Positions 1 through 8,607 of a stretch of 55,449 nucleotides of DNA are shown in pieces. A program made the translations under genes and the position numbers. The notes beneath the pieces are model-generated. The model worked only from the letters and a program-made list of their open reading frames with translations, had not been told where the DNA came from and did no database searches. Source of the DNA: Oscillospiraceae bacterium (GTDB lineage: Bacteria; Bacillota; Clostridia; Oscillospirales; CAG-382); assembly GCA_015064955.1 (NCBI GenBank), contig SVRD01000012.1, forward strand, positions 1 through 55,449, read 5' to 3'. The stretch's first letter is position 1; each line of letters opens with the position of its first letter.

Positions 1-600
1 TATTATGAAATAGTACCCATATATGAATACGACATCTTCAATATCGAATTGAAGAAAGGCGACGTGATCTCGATCACTCCCAGCACCGACGTCAGAAACG
101 ATAGACTGTGGGTCATCTATGACGAAACTAACGACGATTCCGTTAGCTTCAAGGTTGTATACGAAGACGGAACCTTCACCCTTGAAGCTCCCTTTGACGG
201 ACAGTACTACTTCTACGTCGACAGCTATGAAGAAGATACGACCTTCACCGCAAGCGGTACTCTCACGCTCTATACCGTCCTCGAAGACGAAACCGAATCC
301 ACCCTCAAGGCACCCGCAATCGGCGAAACCTATATCTGTGGAGTAGCCTTCGATGACGACACCGTTCTGTTCTCCGATACGGTCACCTTTGAAGCACCCG
401 AATATGTTCTCGGCGACGTTAACTCCGACGGTGCTATCAACCAGTACGACTACATTCTTGTAAAACGTCACTACTTCGGCACACGTTATCTCACCGAAGA
501 CGAAGTGCTTCCCGCTGACGTAAACAAAGACGGAAACGTCAACCAGTACGACTACATTTTGATCAAGCGCCACTATTTCGGAACTTTCGTGATTGGATAA
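1..600 (+). CDS. C-terminal part of an exported protein ending in a type I dockerin (5' truncated)
   Basis: The reading frame is open from base 1, so the true start lies outside the window. The internal TTG at 49 should not be taken as the start. The visible 199 codons hold an acidic, aromatic-rich region that looks like one or two beta-sandwich repeats of unknown identity. The last 60 residues are a type I dockerin with two calcium-binding repeats (DVNSDGAINQYDYILVKRHY and DVNKDGNVNQYDYILIKRHY), each followed by FGT. Dockerins bind cohesin modules on scaffoldins or cell-surface anchors, so the protein is probably secreted and docked. A hairpin with a T-run follows the stop codon. The catalytic or binding part of the protein is not visible. 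Confidence 0.85.
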   Translation, partial: YYEIVPIYEYDIFNIELKKGDVISITPSTDVRNDRLWVIYDETNDDSVSFKVVYEDGTFTLEAPFDGQYYFYVDSYEEDTTFTASGTLTLYTVLEDETESTLKAPAIGETYICGVAFDDDTVLFSDTVTFEAPEYVLGDVNSDGAINQYDYILVKRHYFGTRYLTEDEVLPADVNKDGNVNQYDYILIKRHYFGTFVIG

Positions 601-611
601 ATAAAAGTATA

Positions 612-800
612 AAAATCGGGGACATGTGCCTCGATTTTTATACCTTAGAGCGCCGAGGATTCGGACAAGGAGTGAAATGACGCGCACGTGTTACGGGGTC
701 CCCGAAAATCGCAAGATTTTTGGGGTATATAGGCGCGAGCGTACGGCGCTCACAAAAACCGATTAAAATCGTAAGATTTTAATCGAGAGCGTCAGCGACT
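612..800. repeat. Hairpin-rich intergenic repeat, copy A
   Basis: This stretch and 945-1137 are the same element, about 190 bases long. They are near-identical over the first 60 bases and more divergent later. The element is a chain of small hairpins. One has arms CCCCGAAAATC/GATTTTTGGGG; another is a perfect CGATTAAAATC/GATTTTAATCG around GTAA. No credible protein reads through it. Copy A ends directly at an orphan dockerin tail (802-837). Confidence 0.8.
614..642 (+). terminator. Rho-independent terminator-like hairpin after the dockerin gene
   Basis: AAAAATCG and CGATTTTT arms flank a short GC-containing loop, and the right arm ends in a T-run about 40 bases after the stop codon at 600. 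The same hairpin starts both copies of the intergenic repeat (again near 946-974), so it may belong to the repeat rather than to the gene. Confidence 0.5.
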
Positions 801-801
801 G

Positions 802-837
802 AAACGTCACTATTTCGGCACTTTCGTGATTGGATAA
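802..837 (+). pseudogene. Orphan 3' tail of a dockerin gene
   Basis: Bases 802-837 encode K-RHYFGTFVIG followed by TAA. This is the same ending as the dockerin gene that stops at 600, and the DNA is nearly identical (one or two silent differences). No start or upstream dockerin sequence is attached; repeat copy A abuts it directly. It reads as the scar of a duplication or recombination that removed the rest of a second dockerin-bearing gene. Confidence 0.7.
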
Positions 838-851
838 AGATTATGGTATTA

Positions 852-886
852 TGAGGGAGGGGATTTTACAAAATCCCCTCCCTCAA
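852..886. terminator. Strong GC/AT hairpin in the intergenic region
   Basis: GAGGGAGGGGATTTT and AAAATCCCCTCCCTC are a perfect inverted repeat around a very short loop, followed by CAAACTCCC. It lies just after the orphan dockerin tail and may be the terminator inherited from the lost gene. There is no long T-run. Confidence 0.45.
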
Positions 887-944
887 ACTCCCTCCCAAAA
901 ACTATAAAAACAAACATTTTTTATTATAATACGATAAAAACTCC

Positions 945-1137
945 ATAAAAATCGGGGACATGTGCCTCGATTTTTATACCTTAGAGCGCCGAGGATTCGG
1001 ACAACGAGCAGAGCGAGGCGCACGTGTTACGGGGTCCCCGAAAATCGCAAGATTTTCGGGGTGTATTGCGCGAGCGTACGGCGCTCACAAAAACCGACCA
1101 AAATGCAAAGCATTTTGTGTCGAGAGCGCAAGCGACA
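945..1137. repeat. Hairpin-rich intergenic repeat, copy B
   Basis: This is the second copy of the element at 612-800. Its first hairpin is perfect (CCCCGAAAATC GCAA GATTTTCGGGG). The next hairpin has a different sequence from copy A (CAAAATGC AAA GCATTTTG) at the same place, so pairing is kept while bases change. Short reading frames cross it but have no ribosome binding site and look non-coding. Confidence 0.8.
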
Positions 1138-1199
1138 AAAAAGCCACGTTATTTGGGCGATGCGTCATAGTGACAAATCGCCCTTTAACGTGGCTTTTA
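1138..1199 (-). terminator. Terminator of the glucosaminidase/dockerin gene
   Basis: AAAGCCACGTTA pairs with the matching right arm, and a second inner stem (GGGCGAT/ATCGCCC) sits within it. On the minus strand the structure ends in a run of six T. It lies about 10 bases downstream of the minus-strand gene that stops at 1210. Confidence 0.75.
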
Positions 1200-1209
1200 T
1201 TATTTGTTA

Positions 1210-3921
1210 TCAAGAAATCTTATATGTACCGAAATAGTGGCGTTTTATCAGCACGTAATCAATAACACCGAGCTCATCCTCGCCGCTTACGAGCGATGCC
1301 TCGTAGCAAGCGCCCTCGAGCGAGAGAGTGCCGAAGAAATGACGCTTTACGTACAGATAGTCATAGGTCGTAACCTTACCGTCGCCGTCAACGTCGCCCA
1401 TAACGACAACCTGCGCAAGCTCTTTTCTTTCGCCGTCTACCGTAACGAACAGCCGCGCACCCGAGCCGACAAGTGCAGTGCCCGAAATCGCTTTGCCCGA
1501 TGCGTCGGTAAGCTCGATCTCGCCCTTCATACAGCCGAGCAGCTTATCTGCCGTCGTACCGAGCGAAACACCCAAAAGTCTGCCGTTTTCGATAGTGATA
1601 TCCGAATCGGTGATTTCGAATTCGTTATCTCCGTTTCCGCCCGAAACGGTAAGCTTTCCGTTGTTTACGATATAATCCGCCGAGCAATAGCCCTTTATAC
1701 TTCCGTCTGTGCTTTCGATCGCATACCAGCCGTCAACAGCATCTCCGACAATAACAACCTTTGTCCCGTTAGGAAGCGTTGCAACGACCGCACCGCTTAT
1801 CGGCGTTTCGCGCACGTTAAGATTGGTCGCGTTGACCGTTCCCGAATAAAGAACCGTTATAAAATCGGCAGAAGAATAGCCCGAAACGTCGTTTCCGTTT
1901 TTATCCTTACCGCTGACCTTGTACCAACCGTTTGTTTCGCCCGAAATAATAATCTGTGTTCCGTTGGCAAACTGACCGACCGAGCTGTAGCTCGAGCCTG
2001 CGCCCGAGCGCACGTGGAGATCCGAGGTCGTTCTGCCGTAATAGCTTCCGACAGTAATATCGCTTCCCCCGCTCTGATTCGGGTCGTCGGGATTTTGCTC
2101 GCTTCCGTCGAGCCTTGCATATCCGTGAATCGCTTCGTCGGTAGTCTTTATACCGATAATATAGCTCCAACCGCTTTCCTCATCGGAGGAAAGTATCGCA
2201 AGCTCGCTTCCCTCGGTAAGCAATCCGTAGCGAAGCGAGGAGGTGCTCTTTTCGGCATAAACTGCAATTTCGCCGTTTGCAGTTCCGTATTTCACACTGT
2301 CGATCTCATCGACCAATCTGATATAAACCGAATTTGCATATCCCGTTACCGTCTTTCCGTCGGCTGTTGCACCGCTGATCTTATACCAGCTTCCGACAGG
2401 CTCTCCGATAACCTTGACTGAGGAAAGATAGGGAATCTTTCCCGCGCGTGAGGAATCCGCGCTCGGCTCCTGACGAACCGTGAGCTCCTCATACGCAGAA
2501 ACGACAGCATCATAATTCACAGCGTTTTCGGCAACGTGAATTGTAATAACCTTTTTGCACCCGCCCGAAGCCGACGCCGTTATTGTGGCAGTACCGAGCG
2601 ATTTTGCGGTTATATTGCCATTTTCGTCGACAACCGCAACCGAATCGTCACTGCTTGTCCAATCAAGCACTCTGTCGACCGCATCGGCAGGCGAAACAGC
2701 CGTCTTTACCGCATATTCCTGCCCTACCGTAAGCGTGAATTCGTCCTTGACGGTAATAATATTGGAAACGTTGCGCTTGTTAAGATATATGTTATTTGCC
2801 AGCACGTAGCCGTTCACATAATCGTTTGAATTGTTATATCCGCTTACAAAATAATATTTTACACCGCTGTTATCGGTATAAAGCTTTGTGTCTTCGACCT
2901 TTATCGCGCTTCCGCGGTAAATTTTGCCGTTGCTCGATGCACTTTGCGAGGGGGAATTATATACCGTAACGTCCTTGTCGATAACCGTTGCGTTGCAATC
3001 AACGTATACGATACAGCAAGCCTCTCTGCCGTTTGCAAGAGTTGCGGTGACGAGCGTCATACCGTGCGCAACAGCCGTTACCTTGCCGTTTTCGTCAACC
3101 GTCGCAACCGCAGGGTTGTCGCTTGCCCAAACGATTTCGGGTGCAAAACTGGGCTCGGTTTCGGTATCGCCCTCGGTATCACCCTCTGCTTCGGCCTCTG
3201 CTTCGGGCGCGGGCTCGATTTCGGGATAGAATGTGAGAGGAACAGTGTATTCCTCGCCGATATCCAAAAGCTTTCTTTCCTGCTTTGTGATAATAGCAAC
3301 TATTCCGTTTTCATCGGGTGTAAGGTCGTCGTATTCGGTAAGTCCGTATTGCTCGATAAGCTTAATAACAGTGTCGATATAGCCGTAATCGTTGCAATAG
3401 CCCGCTTCGACAATTTCCTTTGCCGCTACCTTATAATCCTTTTCGCCGACAACCGCGGCATATTTCGATTCGTTAAGAAACAGTGCGCTGTGAACCGAAA
3501 CGCTTTCCGCCCAGCTTTCGTGCGCGCGCCAGGCAGAATATGTATTCAGATAGCTTTGACCCGCAGAAAAAAGGAAATCGTCATAAGATTCATAAAGCAT
3601 CGAGGTTTGTTGGTCGTAAACCATTCCGCTCCACGAGCTATAAGCCTTTATTCCGAACAGATTACAGCCGCCGACCGGCAAGGAATATCTGCCCCAGCCG
3701 CCCTCGTATATCGCTTGGGCGAGCGTAACAGATGCCAGAACGTCGGTCTCATAATAATCGGCGCGTGCAAGCGAGCCGATAACTCTCAGAAAATATTTTT
3801 GCACCGTTGTGAGATTATGGTTAGATAAATCAACCGCAGCAGCTGCGCCGAGCGGGAATATGCACACCGCAACCAACATCACAACAGCAAGCAGAAACGA
3901 TATATAACGCGATCGTTTCAA
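1210..3921 (-). CDS. Secreted glucosaminidase with Big2 and SH3 repeats and a C-terminal dockerin
   Basis: This 903-residue protein probably cleaves peptidoglycan. Order: signal peptide (1-29, ending LGAAAAV); an N-acetylglucosaminidase domain (about 40-215) with the family motif around AQAIYEGGWGRY, where E73 is the likely catalytic acid; two bacterial Ig-like (Big2) domains; several SH3-type repeats with WYKVSG/WYAIE signatures; and a C-terminal dockerin (GDVDGDGKVTTYDYLYVKRHFFGT, then a degenerate second half ending DYVLIKRHYFGT). I chose the TTG at 3921 because AAAGGAG sits 8 bases upstream and the protein then begins MKRSRYISFLL. The longer open frame to 3966 has no such site and would swallow the RBS. 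The second calcium loop lacks the usual D-x-N-x-D-G pattern. A dockerin on a wall hydrolase suggests cell-surface remodelling rather than fibre degradation. Confidence 0.88.
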   Translation of the reverse strand: MKRSRYISFLLAVVMLVAVCIFPLGAAAAVDLSNHNLTTVQKYFLRVIGSLARADYYETDVLASVTLAQAIYEGGWGRYSLPVGGCNLFGIKAYSSWSGMVYDQQTSMLYESYDDFLFSAGQSYLNTYSAWRAHESWAESVSVHSALFLNESKYAAVVGEKDYKVAAKEIVEAGYCNDYGYIDTVIKLIEQYGLTEYDDLTPDENGIVAIITKQERKLLDIGEEYTVPLTFYPEIEPAPEAEAEAEGDTEGDTETEPSFAPEIVWASDNPAVATVDENGKVTAVAHGMTLVTATLANGREACCIVYVDCNATVIDKDVTVYNSPSQSASSNGKIYRGSAIKVEDTKLYTDNSGVKYYFVSGYNNSNDYVNGYVLANNIYLNKRNVSNIITVKDEFTLTVGQEYAVKTAVSPADAVDRVLDWTSSDDSVAVVDENGNITAKSLGTATITASASGGCKKVITIHVAENAVNYDAVVSAYEELTVRQEPSADSSRAGKIPYLSSVKVIGEPVGSWYKISGATADGKTVTGYANSVYIRLVDEIDSVKYGTANGEIAVYAEKSTSSLRYGLLTEGSELAILSSDEESGWSYIIGIKTTDEAIHGYARLDGSEQNPDDPNQSGGSDITVGSYYGRTTSDLHVRSGAGSSYSSVGQFANGTQIIISGETNGWYKVSGKDKNGNDVSGYSSADFITVLYSGTVNATNLNVRETPISGAVVATLPNGTKVVIVGDAVDGWYAIESTDGSIKGYCSADYIVNNGKLTVSGGNGDNEFEITDSDITIENGRLLGVSLGTTADKLLGCMKGEIELTDASGKAISGTALVGSGARLFVTVDGERKELAQVVVMGDVDGDGKVTTYDYLYVKRHFFGTLSLEGACYEASLVSGEDELGVIDYVLIKRHYFGTYKIS

Positions 3922-4024
3922 ATTAATTGCTCCTTTCGTCATAGCAATACACAATAATGATACCACAAACCTCGAATTATGTCAACATCGGATTGTCCGA
4001 CGAATACAGAACGCCCTGCTTTAG

Positions 4025-4053
4025 TTGACAACATACTGATCTTATGGTAAAAT
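4025..4053 (+). promoter_or_regulatory. Sigma-A-type promoter for the lipoprotein gene
   Basis: TTGACA (4025-4030), a 17-base spacer and TAAAAT (4048-4053) lie 43 bases before the ATG at 4096. Confidence 0.75.
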
Positions 4054-4095
4054 GTGTCTACAAACAGATCACATATTTCCTATGAGGAGGTTTCT

Positions 4096-5031
4096 ATGAA
4101 ATATTTAAAGGCATTGGCAGTATTAATTCTTATTTTCTGCCTTGTTTCCTGTGGCGAACAGCAGAGTACCGATTCATCTTCCGAAAATGACAGCACCGTT
4201 GCCGAAAGCTCTGCAGTCGTCTCCGAGAGCAGTACAGAAGCCTCGGAAGAGGAAAAAAAGCAGTGGACCGAAGTAGAGCAGCACGGCGACACGACCACCA
4301 CGCGCGAATACCTGAACGGCGAAGACGACTATATAGTTACAAACGAAACCTTCAGAGACGATAAAACTCTTTTTGAAAAAAACACCAAGCACTACATCAA
4401 CAAAAAAATCGTTTTGGAAGAAACTATATATTACGATAAAGAAGAAAATATTATACGTTCGGGCAAAACCTGCTATGACGAAACCGGCGCTTCTATTTCA
4501 CACGAAGGATTCGAAGCGGAGGGTAACTATATAACTAAAAGAAAAGGAAACTACGACGAGAACGAGGATTTTGTCGGCGACATCGAATACACCACTCTTG
4601 ACGGAGTCAAAGCCGCAGACGGTAAGATAGGCGTTGAAACCATCGACGGAAAAAAGTGTATTGTTGAAAAGCTTAATATTTACGAAAACGGAGAGATAGC
4701 TTTTCTTCAAACCGAGATCAGCAGCTTCGTGTTAGACAATTATTACACATATACTGAGCTATACGACACCAACGGCGAAAAATTTTACTCCTACGAGCGC
4801 GATGACGATACCTACACCTACTGCATCTACGGCGAAGACGGTGCAATTATCACCGTCGAGCATAATACTCAGATCTTCACCGAATTGGACGGCGATCTTA
4901 TCGCAGAAGCCGAGAATTTGGTTATCAACACCATCGGCGAAAACTATACGGTAGATAACATCGTAGAGCTCGTGAATGCCATCCTTAACCGCAATACCGA
5001 GCTGTACAACCTTATTTTCTCGGGGCTTTGA
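4096..5031 (+). CDS. Acidic exported lipoprotein of unknown function
   Basis: The start is ATG 4096, with AGGAGG at 4085-4090; this removes 14 unconvincing upstream residues. The 311-residue protein begins with a lipoprotein signal (MKYLKALAVLILIFCLVSC, lipobox LVSC). A serine/glutamate-rich linker follows, then a body of repeated short beta-like units such as GKTCYDETGASISHEG and ELYDTNGEKFYSYERDDDT. These recall the MORN-like or antitoxin-type YwqK repeats of exported Firmicutes proteins, but I cannot assign a family. It is monocistronic: its own promoter lies upstream and a hairpin terminator follows at 5064-5104. It is convergent with prfA. Confidence 0.85.
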   Translation: MKYLKALAVLILIFCLVSCGEQQSTDSSSENDSTVAESSAVVSESSTEASEEEKKQWTEVEQHGDTTTTREYLNGEDDYIVTNETFRDDKTLFEKNTKHYINKKIVLEETIYYDKEENIIRSGKTCYDETGASISHEGFEAEGNYITKRKGNYDENEDFVGDIEYTTLDGVKAADGKIGVETIDGKKCIVEKLNIYENGEIAFLQTEISSFVLDNYYTYTELYDTNGEKFYSYERDDDTYTYCIYGEDGAIITVEHNTQIFTELDGDLIAEAENLVINTIGENYTVDNIVELVNAILNRNTELYNLIFSGL

Positions 5032-5063
5032 TATTTTCGCAAGACTATCATAAACAAAACAGA

Positions 5064-5104
5064 AAGAGAGAACAAACGGGAAACCGCCAAGTTCTCTCTT
5101 TTTT
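5064..5104. terminator. Bidirectional terminator between the lipoprotein gene and prfA
   Basis: AAGAGAGAAC and GTTCTCTCTT are perfect arms, followed by more T on the plus strand and T-rich on the minus strand as well. It lies between the convergent stops at 5031 and 5109. Confidence 0.8.
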
Positions 5105-5108
5105 CATT

Positions 5109-6179
5109 TTATTCCAAGCCCGCCTTCAGCTTTTCCGCGCGGTCGGCTTGTATGAGCGCGTCGACCATATCGTCCATCTTGCCGTTCAAAAATGCTTCGA
5201 GCGAGTGAACGGTATAACCGATACGGTGATCGGTTATTCTGCCCTGAGGATAGTTATAGGTACGGATTCTTTCGCTTCTGTCGCCGGTTCCGACCTGTGA
5301 GCGTCTTTCGCTTGCGACCGCCTGCTCTTTTTCGCGGTTATACATATCGGCAAGACGGCTCTTCATTATCTTGAGCGCCTTGTCCTTGTTTTTTATCTGC
5401 GAGCGCTCGTCCTGGCAGTCGACAGTGATACCCGTCGGGATATGAATGATTCTTACCGCCGATTCGGTTTTGTTTACGTGCTGACCGCCTGCGCCTGCCG
5501 AACGGTGACGGGTGATCTCGAGCTCCTCCATATTGAGCTCAAAATCGACATCCTCTACCTCGGGAAGCACCGCTACGGTTGCGGTCGAGGTTTGTATTCT
5601 TCCCTGCGCTTCGGTTTCGGGAACTCGCTGAACACGGTGAACGCCGCTTTCAAACTTAAAGCGCGAATATGCGCCGTCGCCCTCTACCATAAAGGAAACT
5701 TCCTTAAATCCGCCAAGCTCGGTTTCGTTTGCACTCAAAAGCTCGGTTTTAAATCCCGAGGACTCGGCATACATATTGTACATACGGTAAAGCACCGCCG
5801 CGAAAAGCGAAGCCTCCTCGCCGCCCGCGCCGCCGCGGATTTCGATAATAACGTTCTTGTCGTCGTTGGGGTCCTTGGGAAGAAGCAGGATACGGAGCTC
5901 GTCCATAAGCGGCTCGAGCTTTTCGCGCGCTTCGTTCTTTTGCTCCTCGGCAAGAGCGCGGAGCTCGGGATCGTCCTCGAGCGAGAGCATTTCCTCGGCA
6001 TCGGAAATATCCTTTTCCGCCGCTTTGTATTCACGGTATTTTTCGACTATCGGAAGGAGGTTTTTATACTCCTTCATATATTTTTTATACCCCTCCATAT
6101 CATTCATAACCTCGGGCGAGGAGAGCGATTCTTCTATTTCAAGGTATCTTTTTTCGATTTGTGAGAGCTTATCAAGCAT
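5109..6179 (-). CDS. prfA: Peptide chain release factor 1
   Basis: RF1 recognises UAA and UAG stop codons and triggers peptidyl-tRNA hydrolysis on the ribosome. The 356-residue length is typical. The catalytic GGQ loop is clear (SAGAGGQHVNKTESAVR). The codon-recognition region reads RVPETEAQGRIQTSTATVA, with the PxT element as PET, as in many Firmicutes RF1 proteins. The N-terminal helical domain and the C-terminal DHRIGYTVHSLEAFLNG stretch are intact. GGAGG lies 8 bases before the ATG. It is not next to prmC here; the S1-domain gene diverges upstream. Confidence 0.97.
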   Translation of the reverse strand: MLDKLSQIEKRYLEIEESLSSPEVMNDMEGYKKYMKEYKNLLPIVEKYREYKAAEKDISDAEEMLSLEDDPELRALAEEQKNEAREKLEPLMDELRILLLPKDPNDDKNVIIEIRGGAGGEEASLFAAVLYRMYNMYAESSGFKTELLSANETELGGFKEVSFMVEGDGAYSRFKFESGVHRVQRVPETEAQGRIQTSTATVAVLPEVEDVDFELNMEELEITRHRSAGAGGQHVNKTESAVRIIHIPTGITVDCQDERSQIKNKDKALKIMKSRLADMYNREKEQAVASERRSQVGTGDRSERIRTYNYPQGRITDHRIGYTVHSLEAFLNGKMDDMVDALIQADRAEKLKAGLE

Positions 6180-6232
6180 AGTTTTGCCTCCGAATATATA
6201 TAATCAAACAAGGACTTAAAGGAGAGATTTTT

Positions 6233-7162
6233 ATGAAACAGGAATACAGCTACGAAGGAAAGCGTTTAAAGACCGAAAAGAACCGTTATTACACTCAAAG
6301 CATCGCCGCGCTCGAAGCCGCGATGGACTCGGGGGCAATAATCGAGGGAATCAGCTATCTTTGCGATCACGACCGACATCTCCACGTAAAAATCGGTGAT
6401 TTCGAGGGTATTATCCCTCACAGCGAATGTGTCTACACCGCAAAGGGATTGCCCGAAAAGGATATCGCAATAATTTCGCGCGTCGGCAAGCCGGTCTGCT
6501 TTAAAATAATCGGTATCGAATACGGTGAGGATTCACAGCCGACAGTAATTTGCTCGCGCCGAGATGCACAGCGTGACTGTATGCGCGAAAAGATCGAAAA
6601 GCTTTGCACCGGAGACGTTATCGAAGCGCGTATCACAAGACTCGATCCCTTCGGGGCATTTTGCGATATCGGCTGCGGGATAATTTCCCTGCTTCCGATC
6701 GACTGTATGTCGGTATCGCGCATTTCGCACCCGCGCGACAGATTCCGCAACGGGCAGGTCATAAAGGCTGTTGTGAAGAACACCGCCGACGAATTCGGCA
6801 GAGTAACGCTCACCCACCGCGAGCTTTTGGGCACGTGGGAGGAGAATGCCTCCAAATTCACATCGGGCCAGACAGCCGCGGGAATAGTCCGTTCTATCGA
6901 GGACTACGGTGTTTTCGTCGAGCTTGCGCCCAACCTTGCGGGACTCGCCGAGGTAAGACCCGACGTTCAGGTAGGTCAGAGCGCGGCGGTCTTTATCAAA
7001 AACATAATTCCCGACAGAATGAAGGTCAAGCTTGCGATAATCGACTGCGCCGACCGTGAAAACTCGATTCCCGATTACGAATACCCCGAAATCGAGCATA
7101 TCGACCGTTGGAAATATTCGCCCGAGGGCTGTGAAAAGCTGATCGAAAGTATATTTGATTGA
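6233..7162 (+). CDS. S1 RNA-binding domain protein (RpsA/YpfD-like)
   Basis: This 309-residue protein has three S1-type OB folds, at roughly 35-110, 120-200 and 205-270. The second and third carry recognisable S1 signatures (VIEARITRLDPFGAFCDIG and AAGIVRSIEDYGVFVELAPNLAG). It resembles the short S1-like proteins of Clostridia that are annotated as RpsA homologues or, when fused, with the IspH reductase; no IspH domain is present here. A role in mRNA binding during translation is likely but inferred. AAGGAGAG precedes the ATG. The gene diverges from prfA and its stop is one base from the obgE stop, with no room for a terminator. Confidence 0.85.
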   Translation: MKQEYSYEGKRLKTEKNRYYTQSIAALEAAMDSGAIIEGISYLCDHDRHLHVKIGDFEGIIPHSECVYTAKGLPEKDIAIISRVGKPVCFKIIGIEYGEDSQPTVICSRRDAQRDCMREKIEKLCTGDVIEARITRLDPFGAFCDIGCGIISLLPIDCMSVSRISHPRDRFRNGQVIKAVVKNTADEFGRVTLTHRELLGTWEENASKFTSGQTAAGIVRSIEDYGVFVELAPNLAGLAEVRPDVQVGQSAAVFIKNIIPDRMKVKLAIIDCADRENSIPDYEYPEIEHIDRWKYSPEGCEKLIESIFD

Positions 7163-7163
7163 A

Positions 7164-8426
7164 TCAATAATAAAATTCAAATTCGATATCGTAAATCGAA
7201 ACGGTGTCGCCCTCCTGAACGCCTGCGTCCTCGAGTGCCTTTATAACACCCTTATCGCGAAGCACTCGCTGGAAGAATTGGAGCGATTCGTAATCGTCGA
7301 AGTTGATATCGTTGCAAAGTCTGATAAGCCATTCGCCCGTAACAACGTAGACGTTGTCGACTACCTCGACATGAACCGACGTATCGGTTTCCTGCGGCAT
7401 TTCGACATATTCTTCCTCGTAATAGGTCATGGGCGGAAGTGTCGAAAGCTTTGCCGCGACAGCCTTCATAAGCTCGGGCACACCCTCGGAAAGACCGCCC
7501 GAGATAAGAAACAGCTCACAGCCGTTTTCAAGAGCATATTCTTTTATCTGCGCAAGATGCTCCTCGCTGTATCCGAGGTCGATTTTGTTTGCAACAAGTA
7601 TCTGGGGACGAGAAGCAAGCTCGGGGCTGTATTTTTCGAGCTCGGCATTGATTTTAAGAACGTCCTCGAGCGGATTTTCGCGCTCGCTCGCGGAAATATC
7701 AAAAACGTGGAGTATAAGACGGCAGCGGTCGATATGACGCAAAAAGTCGTGACCGAGCCCCAAGCCGTCGGAAGCGCCCTCGATAAGACCGGGAATATCT
7801 GCCATTACGAAGCACTTTTCGTAAACCGTGACAACGCCCAGATTGGGCGCAAGCGTTGTAAAATGATAGTTTGCGATCTTGGGTCTTGCGGCGGTAACCT
7901 CGGAAAGCAGGGTGGATTTACCGACGTTGGGGAATCCGACCAAGCCGACGTCCGCAAGCATTTTAAGCTCAAGCGTGATATTTTTCTCCGCGCCCTTTGC
8001 TCCGCTTTTCGCAAAACGGGGTACTTGGCGAGTCGGGGTCGAAAAATGGGTATTGCCCCAGCCGCCCTTGCCACCCTTTGCCGCGATATAAGGCTCGCCG
8101 TCGGACATATCGTGAATAACAAGTCCGCTGTCGGGGTCGCGCAAAATCGTTCCGCGCGGTACGGGGATCACCAGATCCTCGGCAGATTTGCCGAAAAAGC
8201 GCTTGGGCATACCGTCGCCGCCGTTGGAGGCAACGAATTTTCTGCGGTATTTGAAGTTGAGAAGCGTATTTTCGCCCTCGTCGACAACAAAAACGATATT
8301 GCCGCCTCTGCCGCCGTCGCCGCCGTCGGGTCCGCCCTTTGCGACGTATTTTTCACGGCGGAAGGAAACACAGCCGTTGCCGCCGTCACCCGCCTTTATA
8401 TAAATCGTCACTTTATCTATAAACAT
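7164..8426 (-). CDS. obgE: GTPase Obg (ribosome assembly and stress GTPase)
   Basis: This essential GTPase acts in 50S subunit maturation and stress responses. The 420 residues show the glycine-rich Obg fold (1-158, with GGPDGGDGGRGGN), then the G domain with G1 GFPNVGKST (164-172), G3 DIPGLIEG and G4 NKID, then a C-terminal OCT domain. AAGGAGG lies 7 bases before the ATG. It sits downstream of the rplU-prp-rpmA operon, the usual Firmicutes arrangement, but is separated by a terminator and 180 bases. Confidence 0.97.
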   Translation of the reverse strand: MFIDKVTIYIKAGDGGNGCVSFRREKYVAKGGPDGGDGGRGGNIVFVVDEGENTLLNFKYRRKFVASNGGDGMPKRFFGKSAEDLVIPVPRGTILRDPDSGLVIHDMSDGEPYIAAKGGKGGWGNTHFSTPTRQVPRFAKSGAKGAEKNITLELKMLADVGLVGFPNVGKSTLLSEVTAARPKIANYHFTTLAPNLGVVTVYEKCFVMADIPGLIEGASDGLGLGHDFLRHIDRCRLILHVFDISASERENPLEDVLKINAELEKYSPELASRPQILVANKIDLGYSEEHLAQIKEYALENGCELFLISGGLSEGVPELMKAVAAKLSTLPPMTYYEEEYVEMPQETDTSVHVEVVDNVYVVTGEWLIRLCNDINFDDYESLQFFQRVLRDKGVIKALEDAGVQEGDTVSIYDIEFEFYY

Positions 8427-8561
8427 TTAAAAACCTCCTTAAAGAGAGTTTTTTATTTTCAAGCTAATCGGAATAGTTTATTTCTGAAAAACGCTATTCT
8501 TTCAAAAAACAAGAAGCGGGATCAACAACAGCTTCTTGAAATATAGTCAAAAAAGCAAAAA

Positions 8562-8593
8562 AGAGTAGTCGGGGATCAAATCCCGACTGCTCT
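8562..8593 (-). terminator. Terminator of the rplU-prp-rpmA operon
   Basis: A GC-rich stem (AGAGTAGTCGGGGA against TCCCGACTGCTCT) is followed on the minus strand by TTTTTTGC and more T. It lies 15 bases after the rpmA stop and separates the ribosomal operon from obgE. Confidence 0.85.
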
Positions 8594-8607
8594 TTTCGAT
8601 GCATAAA

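Noticed and set aside
960-1265. Short plus-strand frames in the intergenic repeat
   Set aside because: They have no RBS, they run through conserved hairpins and a terminator, and the other repeat copy does not keep the frame.
1204-3828. Long plus-strand frames opposite the glucosaminidase gene (405 and 294 codons)
   Set aside because: The minus strand encodes a coherent signal peptide, enzyme, repeats and dockerin. The plus frames are arginine- and cysteine-rich antisense shadows.
3922-3966. Upstream start of the glucosaminidase gene at 3966
   Set aside because: The RBS AAAGGAG lies inside this stretch and points to the TTG at 3921, which gives a clean signal peptide.
7155-8546. 463-codon plus-strand frame opposite obgE
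   Set aside because: It is the mirror of the glycine-rich obgE gene, whose GTPase motifs are complete. The plus-strand product has no family features.
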